The notes beneath the pieces were generated by a model. It worked only from the letters and a program-made list of their open reading frames with translations. It made no database searches and was not told where the DNA came from. A stretch of DNA of 13,717 bases, from NCBI GenBank assembly GCA_018268875.1, contig JAFDVT010000152.1, positions 1 to 13,717 of the forward strand, in the 5' to 3' direction. Positions 1 through 10,183 of this stretch are shown here, piece after piece (within the stretch, counting starts at the first letter, position 1; the number at the start of each line of letters is the position of its first letter). Both the position numbers and the translations under genes were made by a program. The stretch is from Acidobacteriota bacterium. GTDB lineage: Bacteria > Acidobacteriota > Terriglobia > Bryobacterales > Bryobacteraceae.

Positions 1-1
1 G

Positions 2-1741
2 GTCAAGGATTCCGTTGACATCGTAAGTGTGGTGGGCCGTTACGTACGGCTCAAAAAGGCCGCGGCCAGCCGCTGGACGGGGTTATGCCCGTTTCACCAG
101 GAAAAGACGCCGTCGTTCAGCGTCAACAGCGCGCTGAACATCTACAAATGCTTTGGCTGCGGCGTGGCGGGCGACGTCATCAAGTTCGTCCAGGAAATCG
201 AACGGCTCACGTTTTGGGAAGCGCTGAAATTGCTGGCCGAACAGCACGGGATCCCGCTGCCAAAACGCTCCAACGAGGCCGACGCGGAGACAAAGCTTCG
301 CGGCGCGCTGTACCAGATGCACGAAATCGCCGTGGAGATGTTCCGGAACCACTTGCGGTCGCCGCAAGGGCAGGTGGCCCGGCAATACCTGTCGCGGCGC
401 GGGCTAACGCCGGACCTCGCGGATACCTTCCAGCTTGGCTATTCCGATCCTTCGGGGCAAATGTTGCTGCGCCGGATCGAGCAGGAAGGGTTCACGCCGG
501 ACCAGATGCGCGAATCGTCGCTGTTCCGGGAGCGCGAAGGCGGCGGGTTTTACGACGCGTTTCGCGGCCGCCTGATGTTTCCCATCCACAACGAATCCGG
601 CAAGGTGATTGGCTTTGGCGGGCGCGCGCTCGGCGACGAGGACCAGCCAAAATACCTGAATTCGCGCGATTCTTTGCTTTATAACAAGAGCAACGTACTG
701 TACAACATGAATCGCGCCAAGGATGCGATTCGCCGCAACGGGCGCGCCGTGCTGGTGGAAGGCTATATGGACGTCATCGGCGTGTATTCGGCGGGCGTGC
801 AGGAAGTGGTGGCCAGTTGCGGGACCGCGCTGGTGAATCCGCAGGTCCGCGCGATCAAGAGGCACACCGACTTCGTGGTGTTGAATTTCGACCCCGACAG
901 CGCGGGCATACGGGCTACCACCGAACGCATCCCGATGTTACTCGCCGAACATTTGAAAGTCCGCGTGGTGGATCTGGAAGACGGCCTCGATCCCGATGAG
1001 TACGTCAAGAAATATGGGGCGGACGCCTATCAGGACAAGGTCGCGAAGGCCATTTCGTACTTTCCCTGGCTGGCCGACCAGGCGCGGCGCAAGCACGGCA
1101 GTTCGGCCGAAGGCCGCATGGAAGCGGTGAAGAGTCTGCTGCCGGCTTTGCAGGACATCCCGGATAGCGCGGAGCGCCTGGCGGTGGCGGACGAGTTGGC
1201 GGATCTGGTGGGATTGACCCCGGAAGAACGGGTCCGGACCGGGTTCCGGAAGGCGGCGCAGGATCGCAAGAGCGCGGTGCCGCACGGGGCGGCTCAGAAT
1301 CAGTTGCCCGCGCGGGAAAAGATCCTGTTGCAGGCGTTGTTGCGCAGCGATGAGGCCAGGCACCAGGTCCTGCCACGGCTGCAAGAGGCCCATATTGCGG
1401 GGTTCCGGTCGAAATCGATCTTCGAAATCCTGCGGCGAATGGTGGAATCGGATACGCCGGTGGACTTTGCGGGACTCGAGGCGCGTCTTGACAATCCGCA
1501 AAAGACCCTATTGCACGAATTGGTAGCCGCCGATGAGTTGGAGGAAGGGGAGAACGGCGTCACGTATTTGGACCGTGCCCTGGCCTGCCTGGAACAGATG
1601 GAAGCGGCGCAGTCGGCCGGTAGCGACAACGATTTGAAAAGTCAGATCCGGGCGGCGGAACGGAGCGGGGACTTTGCCCGCGCGTTGGAATTGATGCAGA
1701 AGCTGTCGCAACGCAGCATTTCGCGTCAGGATCGACCCTGA
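2..1741 (+). CDS. dnaG: DNA primase DnaG, 5' end outside the window
   Basis: DnaG makes the RNA primers for lagging-strand replication at the fork, working with the replicative helicase. The frame is open from base 2 with no start codon that fits the family; the upstream residues VKDSVDIVSVVGRYV are typical primase sequence, so the true start lies a few codons before the window and the GTG at 29 is not the start. The CHC2 zinc-binding domain is visible near the start (CPFH then CFGC, ligands Cys, His, Cys, Cys, about bases 86-160). A TOPRIM catalytic core follows, with VEGYMD (around base 760) and the metal-binding FDPDSAG (around base 888). A helical C-terminal part, expected to contact helicase, runs to the TGA at 1739. 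About 579 residues are seen, near full length. It precedes rpoD, as in the classical macromolecular-synthesis cluster. Confidence 0.97.
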   Translation, partial: VKDSVDIVSVVGRYVRLKKAAASRWTGLCPFHQEKTPSFSVNSALNIYKCFGCGVAGDVIKFVQEIERLTFWEALKLLAEQHGIPLPKRSNEADAETKLRGALYQMHEIAVEMFRNHLRSPQGQVARQYLSRRGLTPDLADTFQLGYSDPSGQMLLRRIEQEGFTPDQMRESSLFREREGGGFYDAFRGRLMFPIHNESGKVIGFGGRALGDEDQPKYLNSRDSLLYNKSNVLYNMNRAKDAIRRNGRAVLVEGYMDVIGVYSAGVQEVVASCGTALVNPQVRAIKRHTDFVVLNFDPDSAGIRATTERIPMLLAEHLKVRVVDLEDGLDPDEYVKKYGADAYQDKVAKAISYFPWLADQARRKHGSSAEGRMEAVKSLLPALQDIPDSAERLAVADELADLVGLTPEERVRTGFRKAAQDRKSAVPHGAAQNQLPAREKILLQALLRSDEARHQVLPRLQEAHIAGFRSKSIFEILRRMVESDTPVDFAGLEARLDNPQKTLLHELVAADELEEGENGVTYLDRALACLEQMEAAQSAGSDNDLKSQIRAAERSGDFARALELMQKLSQRSISRQDRP

Positions 1742-1840
1742 TTCCGCGTTGTACACTGAGAGGTACCTGAAAGGGGCATGTGGTTGCGCAAACTGTTTTT
1801 GTGGTGCAGTGGCCGCATGAATTCAGGGCTGGGTCGAGGA

Positions 1841-1859
1841 CGGTGCGGTAAACGCACCG
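1841..1859 (+). promoter_or_regulatory. Perfect hairpin just upstream of rpoD start
   Basis: CGGTGCG (1841-1847) and CGCACCG (1853-1859) are exact reverse complements around the loop GTAAA. The hairpin ends 9 bases before the rpoD ATG at 1869, covering the place where a Shine-Dalgarno would normally lie, and no purine-rich ribosome site is seen between it and the ATG. The stem is seen directly; a role in translation control is inference. There is no T-tract after it, so it is not a standard terminator for dnaG. Confidence 0.5.
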
Positions 1860-1868
1860 GTACACACG

Positions 1869-3607
<1,739 letters not shown>

Positions 3608-3608
<1 letters not shown>

Positions 3609-4534
3609 TGGCTAGAAAAACCAAGCCGAAACATAAGTGCGGCTTTATATCGATTCTCGGCCGGCCCAACGCCGGCAAGAGTACGCTGCTCAACGCGCTG
3701 TTGGGCGAAAAAATCGCCATCGTGGCGTCCAAGCCCCAGACCACCCGGACCGTCATCCAGGGCGTTCTGACCGAGCCCAATTCCCAGATGATTTTTCTGG
3801 ATACGCCGGGCATTCATAAGTCGACCAATCTGTTCAACCGGCGCATGATGCAACAGGTTCGCGAGTCGGTGGACGACCGCGATCTCCTGCTCTACCTGGT
3901 GGATGCGACCTCGCGCCCCAACAACGAGGAAGAACTGCAGGCGCTCGACCTGGTGAAGGCGTCCACGACGCCGGCGTTTCTGGTGCTGAACAAGATCGAC
4001 AAGCTCCAATCGAAGGAAGCCTTGTTCGAGCGGATCCAGCAGTACCAGGCGATCCACGAAGGATTCAAGGAGTTCGTGCCGATTTCGGCGCTGAAGTCCG
4101 ATGGCCTCGAAGGATTGCGGCGGACGATTTACAAGTACCTGCCCGAAGGTCCACCGGTATTCGACGAGGATTACCTGACGGATCAGCCGGAGCGGTTCCT
4201 GGTGGGCGAACTGGTTCGGGAAAAAATTCTGCGTGCGACGCATCAGGAAGTGCCGCACTCGGTGGCGGTACTGATCGACAAGTGGGAACAGCCGTCGGAG
4301 ACGCTGACGCGCATCGCGGCGACCATCTACGTGGAACGCACCGGGCAAAAGGCGATCATCATCGGCAAGGGCGGCGAACTTCTCAAAAAAATCGGCACCA
4401 GCGCCCGCCGCGACATCGAAAAGCTGCTCGACACCAAGGTATTTCTGGAGCTTTTCGTCAAAGTTCGCGAGGACTGGCGCGAGGACCCGCAGTTCCTGAA
4501 CGAGATCGACTGGCGAGCCATGATCGGAAAATGA
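3608..4534 (+). CDS. era: GTPase Era, 30S ribosome assembly factor
   Basis: Era is a GTPase that binds the 3' end of 16S rRNA and assists late 30S subunit assembly, peripherally associated with the membrane. It has 308 residues, the usual length. GTPase motifs are in order: G1 GRPNAGKST (18-26), switch-I threonines in QTTRTVIQG (44-52), G3 DTPGIH (65-70), G4 NKID (128-131) and G5 SAL (160-162). The C-terminal KH domain has the GxxG loop in IIGKGGELLKKIG (about 251-263) and ends with the typical VREDWREDP...IDW tail. The ATG at 3608 overlaps the rpoD stop by one base (TAATG). The stop overlaps the next gene as ATGA. In many bacteria era sits with rnc, or with ybeY and dgkA, so its position directly behind rpoD is less common. 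Confidence 0.97.
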
Positions 4535-5253
4535 TTTTCCTTGCGTTGCTGGCATTTGCCGCAGTCGAGCCGCAACGAACCATTGCCCTCGAAGGAGAGA
4601 CCTTTCACGTGCAGGGCCTCGTCGTCGAAGAAAAGCGCCTCTACCTCACCTCCGTCGACCGCAAGGCCCGCAAAGGCTTTCTATTCGAATACGAACTGCC
4701 CTCCGGCAAGCGTCTGCGTTCGGTCGAACTCCAGGACGGCGACCGCTTCCACCCCGGAGGCTTCGACGCGGACAAGGACTTTTTCTGGATTCCCGTCGCC
4801 GAGTACAAACGGTCGAGCAGCGCGGTGATCCAGAAGCGGAATCGCAAGACGCTGGCGCTTGAGGGATCGTTCCCCGTGGACGACCACATCGGCTGCGTCG
4901 CCGTCGCCAAAGACAAGCTGTACGGCGGCAACTGGGACGCTCGTCAGATTTACGAGTGGTCGAAGCCCGATGGCAGGCTGCTGCAAAAGCGCGACAACCC
5001 GTCCACCATCCATTACCAGGACTGCAAATTTCGCGGCGGCAACCTCGCCGGCGCAGGCACCGACGGCAACACCGGCGCAGTGGAGTTCGTGGATCCGGCC
5101 ACGTTAAAGCTCATCCGCCGCATCGAGTACGGCAGGACTCCCGATCGCAACACGCTGTACACGCACGAAGGCATGGACATCTTCAAGGGCCGGATTTATC
5201 TGCTCCCCGAGGACGCGCCCAGCCGCCTGTTCGTCTTCCCCGGGATCCGGTGA
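4531..5253 (+). CDS. Secreted beta-propeller-like protein of unknown function
   Basis: A protein of 240 residues starting at the ATG that overlaps the era stop (ATGA). The reading frame is open further upstream inside era, but that part is a shadow of era. The N-terminus MIFLALLAFAAVEP is a short hydrophobic leader without an obvious basic residue, so export is likely but not certain. The body has repeated beta-strand blocks with short turns and motifs such as GDRFHPGGFD, WIPVAEYK, DDHIGC, GNWDAR and YQDCKF, ending in a strand LFVFPG. From memory this pattern matches proteins annotated DUF6454; I cannot verify that here. No catalytic set is evident. Tight coupling behind era suggests co-expression rather than a shared job. 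The stop overlaps a following ATG (TGATG). Confidence 0.8.
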   Translation: MIFLALLAFAAVEPQRTIALEGETFHVQGLVVEEKRLYLTSVDRKARKGFLFEYELPSGKRLRSVELQDGDRFHPGGFDADKDFFWIPVAEYKRSSSAVIQKRNRKTLALEGSFPVDDHIGCVAVAKDKLYGGNWDARQIYEWSKPDGRLLQKRDNPSTIHYQDCKFRGGNLAGAGTDGNTGAVEFVDPATLKLIRRIEYGRTPDRNTLYTHEGMDIFKGRIYLLPEDAPSRLFVFPGIR

Positions 5254-5613
5254 TGACCCTCACACGATTCCTCCTTTTGCTCGCGGCGTCGGCTTTGCTC
5301 GAAGCAACAGCGGTGGTGGCGGAAGGCGGGCGAGCAGTTGTCGAGCCTGTTGTCGCGTCCATGGGATGGCGGGTGTGATCCTGGCGCTGTTCGTGATGTG
5401 GCAGGGGCGAACGTTGCCCAGTTTGCCGACTCAGACGCTGGCTATCCCTGTTGACAGTAGTTCTGCCACCAATGGCAACGCTAGTGCTGGTTCGGCTACG
5501 GAATCAACCTTCCAGGGATCGCCTACGCGACGTTTGCGCTGTGGGCCGTGGTGTTATGGGTCGGCGGCCTGGCGTTGACGATCCTGTTTGCGGTTCGGTG
5601 GATGCGTCAGTAG
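5253..5613 (+). pseudogene. Decayed small membrane-protein gene, split over frames
   Basis: An ATG at 5253 overlaps the previous stop and opens a 41-codon reading frame with a clear membrane or signal segment (MTLTRFLLLLAASALLEA), ending at a TGA (5376-5378). A second hydrophobic piece lies in another frame from 5366 (MAGVILALFVMWQGRTLP). A third hydrophobic piece in yet another frame runs from about 5485 to the TAG at 5611 (FALWAVVLWVGGLALTILF, then AVRWMRQ) and has no start codon of its own. Hydrophobic helices spread over different frames in one direction suggest one former gene of about 120 codons broken by indels. A short real peptide at 5253-5378 cannot be excluded. The family is not recognised. 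The end overlaps the end of the convergent toxin gene. Confidence 0.4.
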
Positions 5614-6093
5614 CGTGTTGTGAAGTGGTGTTTTCGCTTTAGGGCTTCTATCAATGCCATTGGCTTCCGGAAATTTGTCCTCTCGAGTGCTCCAATGGCC
5701 GAGGCAAAATCAATCAGGCCATGTGCTGCGGCGAGGTCCAAGATGCCCAAAGTTTCCGGTGATGCGAATCCCGAGTTCCCGGGCAGAACGCATTGCCTTC
5801 CGGTCGTCTGTCAACAACAACGTTGCGCCGCGCAATCTAGCCAGATCGATCGCCTCGGCTTCACCGCGATTGCGGTCGCGCAGGCCTGCCGTTGCGACGT
5901 GTTGAACCTCGATCCAACTCGGGCGGGTTGCCACGAGAGTTTTCACTGCGCCGGGCGAGCCTGGCTTGGATAGCTCATCCCAAACGGCCGGAGGGATGAC
6001 GATCCTTGTGAACATCCGGGGAAGCAGATCGATGAGTCCGACGACGGCGAGATAGTTGATCGGACCCGTGTCGGATACGATCACGCCTTCCAT
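5607..6093 (-). pseudogene. PIN-domain toxin (DUF3368-like), frameshifted near the C-terminus
   Basis: PIN-domain proteins of this type are putative metal-dependent ribonucleases acting as toxins of type II modules. From the ATG at 6093 the frame gives VIVSDTGPINYL (Asp 8), IPPAVWDEL (Glu 40), GEAEAI (Glu 78, Glu 80) and LLLTDDRKA (Asp 96, Asp 97), so the acidic active-site set is present. After LGIRITG (residue 113) the frame departs and stops at 5710, giving 127 residues. Skipping one base in the TTT run at 5753-5755 restores TLGILDLAAAHGLIDFAS and a further helical tail down to the TGA at 5607-5609, for a total of 161 residues, the usual family size. It lies 3 bases behind the UPF0175 antitoxin gene. 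The cause could be a real mutation or a base-calling error. The short product might still fold in part. Confidence 0.8.
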
Positions 6094-6096
6094 CGG

Positions 6097-6363
6097 TTAA
6101 AGGCCGGCGTCTTTCAGTGCTTGCCGTTCCTGTTCGAAATCTTCGAGCGTATATTCCTCGTAGATTCCATGTGATTTCAGAAACCCGTCCATCTCCCAGC
6201 GAGTTTCGAAGCCCAGCATTCGGCACAACTCGGGCTCCGTAAGCCTGCCATTTCGGAACTCCTCAAGAGCGAGACCTTCGAGTGCCCGGCGATTCAGGTC
6301 CGACGGCAGCGCCTCATTGAGGCGGCCGGCGATGTCATCGGGAATGACGACGGTGAGAGTCAC
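6097..6363 (-). CDS. UPF0175-family antitoxin
   Basis: A protein of 88 residues from a GTG at 6363, reading VTLTVVIPDDIAGRL at the N-terminus. It has the UPF0175 hallmarks ALEGLALEEFRNGRLTEPEL and MLGFETRWEMDGFLKSHGI, followed by the acidic YTLEDFEQER tail. Family knowledge: UPF0175 proteins are predicted antitoxins, often encoded directly before DUF3368 PIN toxins, and the helical middle is a winged-helix-like DNA-binding part. The toxin gene begins 3 bases after its stop, supporting one transcript. The GTG is chosen because the family starts near this strand. The frame also allows a TTG at 6423 (20 residues more), but neither start has a clear Shine-Dalgarno. An 8-base palindrome TAAGCTTA (6364-6371) abuts the GTG and could be an operator. 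Confidence 0.85.
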   Translation of the reverse strand: MTLTVVIPDDIAGRLNEALPSDLNRRALEGLALEEFRNGRLTEPELCRMLGFETRWEMDGFLKSHGIYEEYTLEDFEQERQALKDAGL

Positions 6364-6431
6364 TAAGCTTAAGATAACGCGAACATCCGTGGACCGTTCG
6401 ATAGCGGCCTCCGAAATCGCCAAAGAAACGT

Positions 6432-6437
6432 TATAAT
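6432..6437 (+). promoter_or_regulatory. Candidate -10 element for the ffh operon
   Basis: TATAAT, a perfect sigma-70 -10 hexamer, lies 78 bases before the ffh ATG in the divergent gap between the antitoxin gene and ffh. I see no good -35 at 16-18 bases upstream, so the call rests on the -10 and on position. The same bases contain the palindrome TTATAA (6431-6436). On the other strand this gives TATAAC (6430-6435) as a possible -10 for the toxin-antitoxin genes. Confidence 0.35.
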
Positions 6438-6515
6438 GGGAAAGCTGCCCTCCATCAGCGGAAGTGTGCCTGCGCGCTAACTCCCTAAAGATCAGCAGTT
6501 TTAATTCAGAACGTC

Positions 6516-7898
<1,383 letters not shown>

Positions 7899-7929
7899 TC
7901 GAGATTTTAGTAGGAGTAAGAGAAGAACA

Positions 7930-8193
7930 ATGTTGATGATTCGTATGGCGAGGTTCGGCACGAAGAAGCGTCCGAGCTACCGCGTTGTGGTGATCGATAA
8001 GGAACGCGCCCGTGATTCGCGCGCGATTGAAATCGTGGGGCAGTACAACCCGGTGATGCAGCCGACGCATGTGAAGTTGAACCATGAGCGTATTGCGTAC
8101 TGGATGAAGTGCGGCGCCCAGCCGTCGGACACGGTCGCCCGGTTGCTGAAGAACAACCCGGCCGAAGCCGCCGCTGCCACCCCGGCCGCCTAG
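7930..8193 (+). CDS. rpsP: 30S ribosomal protein bS16
   Basis: bS16 binds 16S rRNA in the body of the 30S subunit and is needed for its assembly. It has 87 residues, normal for the family. The hallmark N-terminus IRMARFGTKKRPSYRVVVID and VGQYNP are visible; the C-terminus is Ala/Pro-rich (EAAAATPAA), as is common. I chose the ATG at 7930 (MLMIRMARFG). It follows the purine run AGGAGTAAGAGAAG at 7912-7925; in-frame ATGs at 7936 and 7945 would cut into the usual first strand. It lies between ffh and khpA, as in many bacteria. Confidence 0.97.
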   Translation: MLMIRMARFGTKKRPSYRVVVIDKERARDSRAIEIVGQYNPVMQPTHVKLNHERIAYWMKCGAQPSDTVARLLKNNPAEAAAATPAA

Positions 8194-8224
8194 TTGCTAC
8201 AATCAGGCGGGTCACTGGCAAGAG

Positions 8225-8464
8225 ATGGCAAGCGTTAAGGGATTGGTCGAGGAAATCGCAAAAGCTCTCGTGGACGAGCCGGATCAGGTGTCGGTCAACG
8301 AGGTGCAGGGCGAGCGCGTTACGGTGCTGGAGTTGAAGGTCGCGCCGGGCGACGTGGGGAAAGTGATCGGCAAACAGGGGCGTACCGCCCGGTCGATCCG
8401 TACCCTGCTGGGCGCCGCCGGCATGAAGCTGGACCGGACCTACAACCTCGAAATCCTGGAATAG
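8225..8464 (+). CDS. khpA: KH-domain RNA-binding protein KhpA (YlqC-type)
   Basis: A 79-residue single KH-domain protein. KhpA-type proteins bind RNA, pair with KhpB/Jag in many Gram-positive bacteria, and are commonly encoded between rpsP and rimM, as here. The GxxG loop is GKVIGKQGRTARSIR (GKQG at 49-52), preceded by the strand VTVLELKVAP. The size fits the family. It starts 31 bases after the rpsP stop. Its TAG stop shares a base with the rimM GTG (TAGTG), so coupling with rimM is likely. Its exact role in this organism is not shown by the sequence. Confidence 0.92.
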   Translation: MASVKGLVEEIAKALVDEPDQVSVNEVQGERVTVLELKVAPGDVGKVIGKQGRTARSIRTLLGAAGMKLDRTYNLEILE

Positions 8465-8988
8465 TGACCGACGCCAGCCTGATTACCATCGCTCGCCTGC
8501 GCCGTACGCGCGGGAACAAGGGCGAGCTGATTGGCGACTCGCTCACCAGTCATCCGGAACGCTTTCAAAGGCTCGAGCGGGTGTTTCTGGTCAAGGCGGG
8601 AGCCGAAACGCGTGAAATGCAGGTGGATCGCGTGTGGGACTTTCGCGGCGAACCGGTCTTTCAGTTTGCGGGCATTGATTCGATCAGCGCGGCGGAAACA
8701 CTCGCCGGGTTCGATGTCTGTGTTCCGGCGGACGAGCGCGTGGAACTCGAAGAAGGCGAGTACTTCTTTGACGACATCGTGGGCTGCGAGGCCTACGATC
8801 CGCAAGGCGCGAAGATCGGAACGGTCGCGGGTTGGCAGGAAGGCCCGGGTCTCAGTTGGTTCGAGGTAGAGCAGGCCGGCGGTAAGCCGTTCCTGGTGCC
8901 CTTTAACCGCGAGATTTTTCGCGAAATCGACGTGGAAGGCCGAAAAGTAACGCTGGACTTGCCGGAAGGCCTACGGGATTTGAATTGA
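8464..8988 (+). CDS. rimM: 16S rRNA processing protein RimM
   Basis: RimM helps maturation of the 30S head, binding uS19 and 16S rRNA. It has 174 residues, standard length. The N-terminal beta-barrel domain (about 5-85) begins ITIARLRRTRGNKGELIGD, a variant of the usual GxHGxxGE motif that keeps the final GE. The PRC-barrel domain covers about 95-172 (YFFDDIVGCEAYD, GTVAGW, PFLVPFNREIFREID). The GTG start is chosen because it overlaps the khpA stop by one base and gives the expected N-terminus. The stop at 8986-8988 overlaps the TTG start of trmD. Confidence 0.95.
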   Translation: MTDASLITIARLRRTRGNKGELIGDSLTSHPERFQRLERVFLVKAGAETREMQVDRVWDFRGEPVFQFAGIDSISAAETLAGFDVCVPADERVELEEGEYFFDDIVGCEAYDPQGAKIGTVAGWQEGPGLSWFEVEQAGGKPFLVPFNREIFREIDVEGRKVTLDLPEGLRDLN

Positions 8989-9884
8989 AGTTCGATGTTG
9001 TCACGATCTTCCCGGAGTTTTTTCGCGGTCCATTCGCGTACGGGGTGGTCGGCCAGGCGGTAAAGTCCGGATTGCTCGGAATCGAAGTGCACGATCTTCG
9101 AAACTGGGCGTTCGACAAGCATCGCATGGTGGACGACCGGCCGTTTGGCGGTGGCGAGGGCATGCTGTTGAAGCCCGAACCGGTGTTCGCGGCGGTGGAA
9201 GCGATTCTGCCGGAACGCGGACCCAAAACGCGGGTCGTGATGGTGTCGGCATCGGGCCGGAAGTACGATCAAGGTGTCGCCCGGGAATGGGCGGCGAACC
9301 TGGACCGTCTGGTGCTGATCTGCGGCCGCTACGAAGGCGTGGACGCCCGCGTGTCGGAACATCTGGTGGACGACGAAGTGTCCATCGGCGATTTTGTGTT
9401 GAGTGGCGGCGAACTGGCCGCCGCGGTGATTGTCGATAGCGTCGCGAGGCTGTTACCCGGCGTGGTCGGCAACCAGGATTCGACGATCAACGAGTCCTAC
9501 AGCGTCCTCGAGGTGGAGGACAAGGTTTGGAAGAAGGGCAGGGACGCGCGAGGCAAGCGCTTCAAAGGTTCCCGCGAGCTGCAGTTGCTCGATTGCCCGC
9601 AGTTTACCCGGCCGGCGGAATTCCGCGGCTGGAAGGTTCCCGAAGTGCTGCTCGGTGGGAACCACGAAGAGATACGCAAGTGGCGTCTCGAGACCGCGCT
9701 CCGAAGGACCGCGCAGTCGAGGCCCGACCTGCTTCCGGCGGGCTTGCTCGAAGAACTAGAAGGAATACAACATCATGATGAACTCGCTCCTGCAGAAGGT
9801 TTACGACTCGAACAAGAAGGCCAATCTTCCGGCGATCCGGATCGGCGACACGGTTCGCGTCCAGGTGAAGATCAAGGAAGGTGA
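8985..9884 (+). CDS. trmD: tRNA (guanine37-N1)-methyltransferase TrmD, with insertion and long tail
   Basis: TrmD uses S-adenosylmethionine to methylate G37 of tRNAs, which keeps the reading frame during translation. The start is a TTG at 8985 overlapping the rimM stop; it gives the family N-terminus KFDVVTIFPEFF. Knot and cofactor motifs are present: DDRPFGGGEGM (50-60), ICGRYEGVDARV (112-123) and SIGDFVLSGGELAA (133-146). The C-terminal tRNA-binding domain has CPQFTRPAEFRGWKVPEVLL and GNHEEIRKWR. Two oddities stand out. Residues about 173-200 form a basic stretch roughly 25 longer than in E. coli TrmD, in the linker between domains. The position of E. coli Asp169 is Glu170 here, a change I think also occurs elsewhere. 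The total of 299 residues exceeds the usual 230-260; the last 36 or so residues are read over rplS in another frame. Confidence 0.95.
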   Translation: MKFDVVTIFPEFFRGPFAYGVVGQAVKSGLLGIEVHDLRNWAFDKHRMVDDRPFGGGEGMLLKPEPVFAAVEAILPERGPKTRVVMVSASGRKYDQGVAREWAANLDRLVLICGRYEGVDARVSEHLVDDEVSIGDFVLSGGELAAAVIVDSVARLLPGVVGNQDSTINESYSVLEVEDKVWKKGRDARGKRFKGSRELQLLDCPQFTRPAEFRGWKVPEVLLGGNHEEIRKWRLETALRRTAQSRPDLLPAGLLEELEGIQHHDELAPAEGLRLEQEGQSSGDPDRRHGSRPGEDQGR

Positions 9885-10125
9885 AAAGGAACGCCTGCAG
9901 GCTTATGAAGGCGTCCTGATTGCCCGCAACAACAGCGGCATGAGCGAGACCATCACGGTACGCAAGATCTCCTTCGGCACCGGCGTCGAGCGCATCTTCC
10001 CGATCCAGGCTCCCGTCGTGGATAGCATCGAAGTGGTGCGTACCGGCAAGGTTCGCCAGTCCAAGCTGTACTATCTGCGTGGACTGAAGGGCAAGGCCGC
10101 CCGTCTCAAGGAACGCGCCAACTAA
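9775..10125 (+). CDS. rplS: 50S ribosomal protein bL19
   Basis: bL19 sits at the 30S-50S interface and contributes to an intersubunit bridge. It has 116 residues, the normal length. Family sequence is clear: the lead helix, then GDTVRVQVKIKEGEKERLQAYEG truncated here to IRIGDTVRVQVKI, then RKISFGTGVERIFP, and the basic KLYYLRGLKGKAARLKE end. ATG at 9775 (a second ATG follows at 9778) is preceded by the purine site AGAAGGAA (about 9758-9765). The gene begins inside the trmD reading frame, which continues for 110 bases over it. It is the next member of the conserved rpsP-rimM-trmD-rplS order. Confidence 0.97.
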   Translation: MMNSLLQKVYDSNKKANLPAIRIGDTVRVQVKIKEGEKERLQAYEGVLIARNNSGMSETITVRKISFGTGVERIFPIQAPVVDSIEVVRTGKVRQSKLYYLRGLKGKAARLKERAN

Positions 10126-10183
10126 AAAATCTCTTTTTACTCGGATCTGCTTGCCAGCCGGAAAGAAGAAGTTACCTTCGAAC

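Noticed and set aside
4282..4530. Upstream extension of the unknown secreted protein frame into era
   Set aside because: The extension would overlap the era KH domain by 250 bases and hide the leader peptide; the ATG at 4531 gives a normal overlap and an export-like N-terminus.
5620..5973. Plus-strand frame of 117 codons in the toxin region
   Set aside because: It is antisense to the PIN toxin, and its sequence shows no family features.
8174..8203. Possible internal promoter CTGCCA / TACAAT at the rpsP end
   Set aside because: The -35 is only four of six with an 18-base spacer, and one near-consensus -10 is expected by chance; not strong enough to list.
10126..10140. A-run and T-run after rplS as a terminator
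   Set aside because: Only an A/T stem is possible (AAAAA, TTTTT), with no GC-rich hairpin.
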